Assembly (NCBI GenBank): GCA_015067835.1
Contig: SVLS01000001.1
Span: 117,007-181,006, forward strand
DNA length: 64,000 nt
Direction: 5' to 3'
Source: Oscillospiraceae bacterium
GTDB taxonomy: Bacteria > Bacillota > Clostridia > Oscillospirales > Oscillospiraceae
A program made the position numbers and the translations under genes. Shown here in pieces: positions 59,772 to 64,000 of this stretch. Under the pieces are notes generated by a model. The model saw nothing but the letters and a program-made list of their open reading frames with translations. It searched no databases and had not been told where the DNA came from. The first letter of the stretch is position 1, and each line of letters starts with the position of its first letter.

Positions 59772-61799
59772 TTACTTACCACTCAGAGCGTATTCCGCAG
59801 CGATCTGCTTATTCTTTTTAATGATCACTGCCGTGAAAATGGCGGCAATACCTGCTACGATGGTCCAGCCAACGATGGGCATCCAAGCAGCGCCGAAGCT
59901 GCCGCCGGTGAACAGCGTACCGAAGAAGAATACCAGGAAGCCGACAGTAAAGCCAACAGCAAACTGTAAGCCGATGCCGGCCCAAAGCCACTTCTTGCTC
60001 TTGATCTCAGCGTTCATCGCACCCAAGGCCGCGAAACAAGGGGGTGTAAACAGGTTGAACATCAGGAAAGCCAAAGCCGCCACAGCAGTGATGTTGCCGA
60101 ACTGACCAGCACCAATGGTTGCACCTTCGATCAGCTCCAGATCCTCGCTAATCATACTTTCGAAAAGGAAAACGGTGGCCAGAGTGGAAACAACGCACTC
60201 CTTCGCGATGAATCCGGTAATGGCTGCAGCTGCCAGCTGCCACAGCACAACGCCCACCATAGGGGCAATCAGGTAAGCCATGGGGGAAGCAATGGTGGCC
60301 AGGATGGAGTCTGCAGGATCTTCAACAGCCTGCAGGTTCCAGCCGTAGGTCTGCATCATATAAACAACAAAGTTGCATATCAGAATCACAGTACCGGCCT
60401 TCACAATGTAAGCCCAGCCTCTTTGACACATGGACTTGAATGCCAGACCAAAGGAAGGCACCTTATACTCAGGCAGCTCAATGATGAAGAAGGATTTTCT
60501 GACCTTGTATCCGTTCAGCTTATTGATCAGCAGAGAACACAGCAGGATCAGAGCAATACCCACGAAGTACATCGTCACACCCACCCACTCAGCGCCTTCG
60601 AAGAAAGCACCAGCGAACAGCGCAATGACCGGCAGCTTTGCACCGCAGGGCATAAAGGGAGTCAGCATTGCGGTTGCCCGACGCTCACGCTCGTTGCGGA
60701 TGGTGCGGCATGCCATAATGCCGGGAATGGCGCAGCCGGTGCCGATGACGAAGGGGATCACAGACTTTCCGGAAAGGCCAACCTTTTTGAAGATGGGATC
60801 CAAAACCACGGTGGCGCGAGCCATATATCCGCAATCCTCCAGCAGCGCAATCAGGAAGTACATAACCATAACCAGCGGAAGGAAGCCGACAACAGCGGCG
60901 ACACCTTCAATGATGCCTTCCAGCACGATGGCCTGCAAAATCTCGTTTGCACCGCTCATCCAGCCGGTGACCAGTTCCTTAAACCAGCCAATGCAATCAC
61001 CCAGACCCCATAAATGGGTGCCGTTTGCCAGGTCATAGCCTTCTGCGAGCCAAACACCGGGGCCTGCTTGTGAGATCCAGAATACTGCCCACATAATCAA
61101 AGCAAAAATCGCAAGCCCTCCAATGGGGTTGGTCAGCACCGCATCGATCTTATCCTGAAAGTTTCTGTTCTTGGTCAGGACCTTACGGGTCTCGACCTTG
61201 GCAACGATCTTATTGACAAACTCAAAGCGCTTGCGGTCAGCCGCTTCAACGCACCTTTTGTCAGTCAGATCCACATTTCCCTGATTGTAGGGTGCCGTCT
61301 GCGACTTTCCGCTCAGAGTGATCGCTGCCTGCACAACTTCCTTCAGGCCGTCGCCGGTGGTGGAAGTGGTATTAACCACAGGACAGCCCAGCTTGTCAGA
61401 AAGTGCCTTCACATCGATCTTGGTTTCCTTCTTTTCGTTGATATCGTGCTTGTTCAGGGCAACAACAACGGGGATTCCCAGCTCCAGCAGTTGGGTGGTG
61501 AAAAACAGGGAACGGCTCAGATTGGTTGCATCCACAATGTTAATGATGGCATCGGGATGCTCGTTCTTGACATAGGAGCTGGTGATGCTCTCTTCGGAGG
61601 TGAAGGGAGACATGGAATAGGCGCCGGGAAGATCGACAGCGATCAGTTCCAGGTCGCCTGCATAACTCCTCTTAATAGGAGCTTCTTTTTTGTCAACGGT
61701 AACACCTGCCCAGTTGCCGACCTTTTCGCTGCGGCCGGTCAGAGCATTATACATCGTGGTCTTACCGCTGTTGGGATTGCCTGCAAAAGCAATTCTCAT
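59772..61799 (-). CDS. feoB: ferrous iron transporter FeoB
   Basis: This 675-residue protein has the N-terminal G domain (MRIAFAGNPNSGKTTMYNAL; DLPGAYSMSPFTSEE; VALNKHDINEKKE) and a large membrane domain with the two Gate motifs (FIVGTGCAIPGIMACRTI region and AAITGFIAKECVVSTLATVF). FeoB imports Fe2+ with help of GTP. It starts nine bases after AAAGGAGG. A GTTAGC-N4-GCTAAC operator lies directly upstream (61862-61877). Confidence 0.95.
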   Translation of the reverse strand: MRIAFAGNPNSGKTTMYNALTGRSEKVGNWAGVTVDKKEAPIKRSYAGDLELIAVDLPGAYSMSPFTSEESITSSYVKNEHPDAIINIVDATNLSRSLFFTTQLLELGIPVVVALNKHDINEKKETKIDVKALSDKLGCPVVNTTSTTGDGLKEVVQAAITLSGKSQTAPYNQGNVDLTDKRCVEAADRKRFEFVNKIVAKVETRKVLTKNRNFQDKIDAVLTNPIGGLAIFALIMWAVFWISQAGPGVWLAEGYDLANGTHLWGLGDCIGWFKELVTGWMSGANEILQAIVLEGIIEGVAAVVGFLPLVMVMYFLIALLEDCGYMARATVVLDPIFKKVGLSGKSVIPFVIGTGCAIPGIMACRTIRNERERRATAMLTPFMPCGAKLPVIALFAGAFFEGAEWVGVTMYFVGIALILLCSLLINKLNGYKVRKSFFIIELPEYKVPSFGLAFKSMCQRGWAYIVKAGTVILICNFVVYMMQTYGWNLQAVEDPADSILATIASPMAYLIAPMVGVVLWQLAAAAITGFIAKECVVSTLATVFLFESMISEDLELIEGATIGAGQFGNITAVAALAFLMFNLFTPPCFAALGAMNAEIKSKKWLWAGIGLQFAVGFTVGFLVFFFGTLFTGGSFGAAWMPIVGWTIVAGIAAIFTAVIIKKNKQIAAEYALSGK

Positions 61800-61861
61800 T
61801 TTGGGTTTCCTCCTTTTCGATTTCAAATTCTAACAGCATTTACTGTGGAATGACATCTTTT

Positions 61862-61877
61862 GTTAGCGGTCGCTAAC
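61862..61877 (-). promoter_or_regulatory. GTTAGC-N4-GCTAAC operator between feoA and feoB
   Basis: GTTAGC-ggtc-GCTAAC, one of three copies of the same dyad in the feo region, placed 60 bases upstream of feoB. It suggests separate control of feoB. Confidence 0.75.
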
Positions 61878-61922
61878 ATATAAGCAAAAGGCAATCAGCG
61901 GACGGCCTTTCGCGTTTCACCG

Positions 61923-62135
61923 TCAAACGATGATCGCTTCTGCCAACTGATTGTCGATGTTGTATCTGCCATCCTTGATGGAAACGGTGCAGCCACCTTT
62001 TCTGCGGGAAATCACTGTAATCGGCTCACCGCTGTAGCAGCCCAAGGAAAACAGAAAGCTATCCAACTCTTCATCATCAGTTTCGATCCGCTGAATGATA
62101 TACTCCTTGCCTTCTTCTGCAACAATCAAATTCAT
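61923..62135 (-). CDS. feoA: FeoA-family protein
   Basis: This 70-residue SH3-like protein (MNLIVAEEGKEYIIQRIETD, then SLGCYSGEPITVISRRKGGCTVSI) belongs to the FeoA family, which binds FeoB and is needed for iron uptake. A longer frame has no ribosome binding site; the chosen start follows AGGTGAT. It is the first gene of the feo operon. Confidence 0.93.
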   Translation of the reverse strand: MNLIVAEEGKEYIIQRIETDDEELDSFLFSLGCYSGEPITVISRRKGGCTVSIKDGRYNIDNQLAEAIIV

Positions 62136-62159
62136 AAATATCACCTGGTTTGGATATTT

Positions 62160-62175
62160 GTTTGCAGCGGCTAAC
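62160..62175 (-). promoter_or_regulatory. GTTTGC-N4-GCTAAC operator
   Basis: A near copy (GTTTGC-agcg-GCTAAC) of the dyad at 61862 and 62195, located between the feoA promoter and feoA. Confidence 0.65.
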
Positions 62176-62194
62176 AACCTTGCAAAAATAATGC

Positions 62195-62210
62195 GTTAGC
62201 AGCCGCTAAC
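62195..62210 (-). promoter_or_regulatory. GTTAGC-N4-GCTAAC operator at the feoA promoter
   Basis: GTTAGC-agcc-GCTAAC just downstream of the -10 box of the feoA promoter, so a bound repressor would block it. Confidence 0.8.
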
Positions 62211-62219
62211 CTCCCCCAT

Positions 62220-62248
62220 ATAATAGCTCTGCTGGAATCATTTGTCAA
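62220..62248 (-). promoter_or_regulatory. promoter of the feo operon
   Basis: On the minus strand TTGACA (62243-62248), a 17-bp spacer and TATTAT (62220-62225). Confidence 0.85.
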
Positions 62249-62283
62249 TACCTATTGTAAACTTTTTTGTAAAAAGCTTCCCC

Positions 62284-62317
62284 TTGAAATCGTCAATTTT
62301 TCATGATATGATTATCA
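62284..62317 (+). promoter_or_regulatory. promoter of the DtxR-type regulator gene
   Basis: TTGAAA (62284-62289), a 17-bp spacer and TATGAT (62307-62312). A TGATA-tgat-TATCA dyad (about 62305-62317) overlaps the -10 box and may be a metal-regulator site. Confidence 0.75.
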
Positions 62318-62344
62318 TACACTAATTATTCGGAGGAATTTGAG

Positions 62345-62725
62345 ATGTCCCTGCACGAATCTGCCGAGATGTATCTCGAAACAATATATACGCTCTCTCA
62401 AGAGAATCATTTCGTGCGCAGCATTGATGTTGCGGAAAGCTTGGGGTATTCCAGACCCAGCATCAGCAGAGCCGTTGGTTTGTTGAAAAACGATGGGTAT
62501 CTGTCTGTTGACGAGAGCGGTTTTCTAATTCTGACGGACAAAGGAATTGCTGCTGCCAAAAAGGTCTATGAGCGGCATACCATCTTAACCGCGGCATTGA
62601 TGGCGTTGGGTGTGGATAAGGAGTCTGCAACAGAGGACGCCTGCCGCATTGAGCACGTCATCAGCGATAAATCCCTTGATGCCATCAAAGCACATTTGGC
62701 TAAATACGGAAACGGTACCGAATAA
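62345..62725 (+). CDS. DtxR/MntR-family metal-dependent regulator
   Basis: This 126-residue protein has the N-terminal winged helix (MYLETIYTLSQENHFVRSID, then VAESLGYSRPSISRAVGLLK) and the metal-binding dimerisation domain (ERHTILTAALMALGVDKESATEDACRIEHVIS), with the usual histidine, glutamate and cysteine ligands. It lacks the SH3-like third domain, as MntR does. It is divergent from feoAB, with matched dyads in between, and is likely the iron-responsive repressor. The gene ends inside its own terminator. Confidence 0.92.
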   Translation: MSLHESAEMYLETIYTLSQENHFVRSIDVAESLGYSRPSISRAVGLLKNDGYLSVDESGFLILTDKGIAAAKKVYERHTILTAALMALGVDKESATEDACRIEHVISDKSLDAIKAHLAKYGNGTE

Positions 62726-62736
62726 ACGGTACCGTT
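62712..62736 (+). terminator. terminator of the DtxR-type gene
   Basis: ACGGTACCG-aataaa-CGGTACCGT followed by TTTTT; the stem includes the stop codon. Confidence 0.95.
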
Positions 62737-62807
62737 TTTTGTTATCCCGTAAATTCTGCTATTTCGTGCAGCACTTGATAGTAGAATTCGCCAAAATATC
62801 ACAATTC

Positions 62808-62898
62808 TTTGGCGCAAGCGCCAAAGAAGGCCAATAAAAATCACCATCCAAAAGGATGGTGATTTTTATTGGCTCCCCTTGTTGGACTTGAACACAGA
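62808..62898 (-). repeat. duplicated tRNA-Asn 3' end with terminator hairpins
   Basis: This unit matches 63113-63199: a TTTGGCGC-aa-GCGCCAAA hairpin, the long stem AAAAATCACCATCC-aaaa-GGATGGTGATTTTT and the last 20 nt of tRNA-Asn (GGCTCCCCTTGTTGGACTTG on the plus strand). The rest of a tRNA is missing, so this is a fragment of a second tRNA-Asn gene. Confidence 0.75.
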
Positions 62899-63112
62899 TT
62901 CTCTCCGCACTATACAACGCAGGATAATTGGATATTGCTATGAACTGTTGCGGAGCCCGGCAGAAGCGGCGCTTGTCACAACAAGCTTGCTTCTTGCCGA
63001 CCGCTGCCACTCGCTCAGGTCGCTTCTCCCGCCCCCGGCGGCGCTCCCTTCGCTCCCTACCTCCTTCGCCACGCTCAGTCGGTATAGCAACAACTAGCTG
63101 ATCTGTAGATCA
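62899..63112. other. insert between tRNA-Asn copies
   Basis: No gene. It includes a GC-rich part (62965-63065) with CGCTTCTCCCGCCCCCGGCG, which recurs in a similar form at about 63750-63780. Confidence 0.5.
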
Positions 63113-63134
63113 TTGGCGCAAATGCGCCAATGAA

Positions 63135-63173
63135 AGCCAAAAAGAACACCACCCAAATGGGTGGTGTTCTTTT
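63135..63173 (-). terminator. terminator of the rRNA-tRNA operon
   Basis: AAAAAGAACACCACCC-aaat-GGGTGGTGTTCTTTTT directly after tRNA-Asn on the minus strand. Confidence 0.95.
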
Positions 63174-63249
63174 TGGCTCCCCTTGTTGGACTTGAACCAA
63201 CGACCTGCGGATTAACAGTCCGTCGCTCTACCGACTGAGCTAAAGAGGA
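63174..63249 (-). tRNA. tRNA-Asn (GTT)
   Basis: Full cloverleaf with acceptor stem TCCTCTT/AAGGGGA, anticodon loop CTGTTAA, GTTCAAGTC in the T arm and encoded CCA. It is the last gene of the rRNA operon. Confidence 0.95.
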
Positions 63250-63257
63250 ATATTTGT

Positions 63258-63372
63258 GTTGGCATTACCTATTTTCACGGCCAGTCACCCGGCAACTATC
63301 GTCGGCACAAATGAGCTTAACTTCTGTGTTCGGTATGGGAACAGGTGGACCCTCATCGTAATCAACACCAAC
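63258..63372 (-). rRNA. rrf: 5S ribosomal RNA
   Basis: About 115 nt with GTTGGTG at the 5' end, the conserved CCCATACCGAACACAGAAGT and AAGCTCATTTGTGCCGA, and GCCAAC at the 3' end pairing with the start. Confidence 0.95.
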
Positions 63373-63487
63373 TCGTATGGATGGCTTTTAACCATCTTTT
63401 ATATCAAAAGCGTCTCCGCTTCTAATAGCATATGCATTGTAGCACACATTTATGCGCTTGTCAATAAAATATTCACGCAAAAAAGGA

Positions 63488-63562
63488 TGGTGACCCGTGG
63501 GAGAATCGAACTCCCGTTACCGGCGTGAGAGGCCGGTGTCTTAACCGCTTGACCAACGGGCC
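63488..63562 (-). tRNA. tRNA-Glu (CTC)
   Basis: Cloverleaf with acceptor stem GGCCCGT/ACGGGTC, anticodon loop CTCTCAC, GTTCGATTC in the T arm and encoded CCA. Confidence 0.93.
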
Positions 63563-63563
63563 A

Positions 63564-63639
63564 TGGTGCACCTTCAGGGACTCGAACCCGGGACCCACTG
63601 ATTAAGAGTCAGTTGCTCTACCAACTGAGCTAAAGGTGC
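63564..63639 (-). tRNA. tRNA-Lys (CTT)
   Basis: Cloverleaf with acceptor stem GCACCTT/AAGGTGC, anticodon loop CTCTTAA, GTTCGAGTC in the T arm and encoded CCA. It lies one base from tRNA-Glu. Confidence 0.93.
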
Positions 63640-63785
63640 AGATCCTTTACTTTTCATTCTGCATTCGCTCAGTTGCTCTTCCTGTTGCAACTAAGTTTTT
63701 TTGTTCGCGCTTCCGCTCCAAAAAAACAAGTTGCAGCCACTCCTTTTTGCTCGCTTCTTCCGCCACCGGCGGCGCTCGCAAACGT
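63640..63785. other. insert between tRNA-Lys copies
   Basis: No gene. It contains GTTGCAACT-type inverted words and CGCTTCTTCCGCCACCGGCG, close to the GC-rich word of the tRNA-Asn insert. The bordering GATCC(T) sequence is present on both sides. Confidence 0.5.
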
Positions 63786-63813
63786 CCCCAACTGAGCTAA
63801 AGGTGCAGATCCT
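63786..63813 (-). repeat. duplicated 5' end of tRNA-Lys
   Basis: CCAACTGAGCTAAAGGTGCA followed by GATCCTT repeats 63620-63646 exactly. It is the start of a tRNA-Lys without the rest, on the 23S side of the intact gene. Confidence 0.8.
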
Positions 63814-63901
63814 TCTTTATGAGGTTGTGCTTTGCACCCTCAAAACTGAACATCATTACTTCTTCCGCAATTCCGGGTCTGGTCAACACTGAGCCTGCTT
63901 A

Positions 63902-64000
63902 GATCAAGCTTTCGGCTTATTAGTATCAGTCAGCTAAATACATTACTGCACTTACACCCCTGACCTATCAACGTCATCGTCTACGACGTGCCTCAGTGGA
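63902..64000 (-). rRNA. rrl: 23S ribosomal RNA, 3' end only
   Basis: On the minus strand it reads CACGTCGTAGACGATGACGT and later GCTGACTGATACTAATAAGC, the well-known 3' end of 23S rRNA. The gene runs off the right edge; the exact 3' end is uncertain by a few bases. Confidence 0.93.

Noticed and set aside
63256..63528. Open frame across 5S rRNA
   Set aside because: Lies on the strand opposite to the 5S rRNA and a tRNA; no protein features.

Overview
The window looks like a spore-forming, anaerobic gut Clostridia chromosome (Oscillospiraceae/Ruminococcaceae type). The grounds are strong AGGAGG ribosome binding sites, a three-subunit NAD-linked [FeFe] hydrogenase, a GerW/YtfJ-type sporulation gene, ECF-type vitamin uptake genes and Feo iron uptake. 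The genus cannot be fixed from sequence alone.

Layout. 1-2.4 kb is gene-poor and full of short repeats, next to the edge of a small mobile-element-like gene. 2.4-13.3 kb is a minus-strand surface-matrix operon: a TetR regulator, a SipW-type signal peptidase, several TasA/CalY-like secreted proteins, an isopeptide pilin with a sortase signal, and three small zinc-type proteins. 13.47-14.94 kb is a tyrosine recombinase gene bounded by perfect 20-bp inverted repeats, with a strong outward promoter beside the right repeat. As drawn, that promoter points away from the matrix operon into two terminators; if the segment inverts, it would face the TetR-sipW-tasA operon. 15.2-17.1 kb holds remains of a Tn916-like mobilisable element (int without its catalytic tyrosine, xis, mobC).

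17.8-25.7 kb is energy and redox metabolism: an ECF S-component, the hydrogenase operon with a divergent LysR regulator, a polyferredoxin, a zinc-ribbon protein and a Crp/Fnr regulator. 25.7-32.5 kb is a seven-gene minus-strand operon that looks like a variant Dlt system (amino-acid adenylase, carrier protein, MBOAT, SGNH protein) carrying an aspartate/glutamate-type racemase and a transglutaminase-like protein. 33-38.2 kb has a TPP-riboswitch thiT, a HIT protein, a ParB/Noc-like protein, an M3 peptidase lipoprotein and an SLH surface protein.

38.2-54.5 kb is a lipid island. A minus-strand operon (alpha/beta hydrolase, polysaccharide deacetylase, AMP ligase-ACP fusion, two PlsC acyltransferases, ACP) is divergent from a plus-strand tandem DegV-FakA-PlsX operon. 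These are followed by a GT2, two more alpha/beta hydrolases, a diacylglycerol-kinase-like enzyme, a third PlsC and a CrtO-like acyltransferase, with the ytfJ/ytfI pair between. 54.6-59.3 kb holds a two-component system, a HAD phosphatase, a GDSL esterase and a lipoprotein. 59.5-62.7 kb is the feoA-feoB operon with a divergent DtxR-type regulator and repeated GTTAGC-N4-GCTAAC operators. The right end is a minus-strand rRNA operon end (23S, tRNA-Lys, tRNA-Glu, 5S, tRNA-Asn) with duplicated tRNA fragments.

The strongest candidates for something new are the self-encoded invertible switch in front of the SipW/TasA operon, the racemase-linked Dlt-like operon, and the AMP-ligase/ACP/double-PlsC cluster facing a fused double fatty-acid-binding protein.
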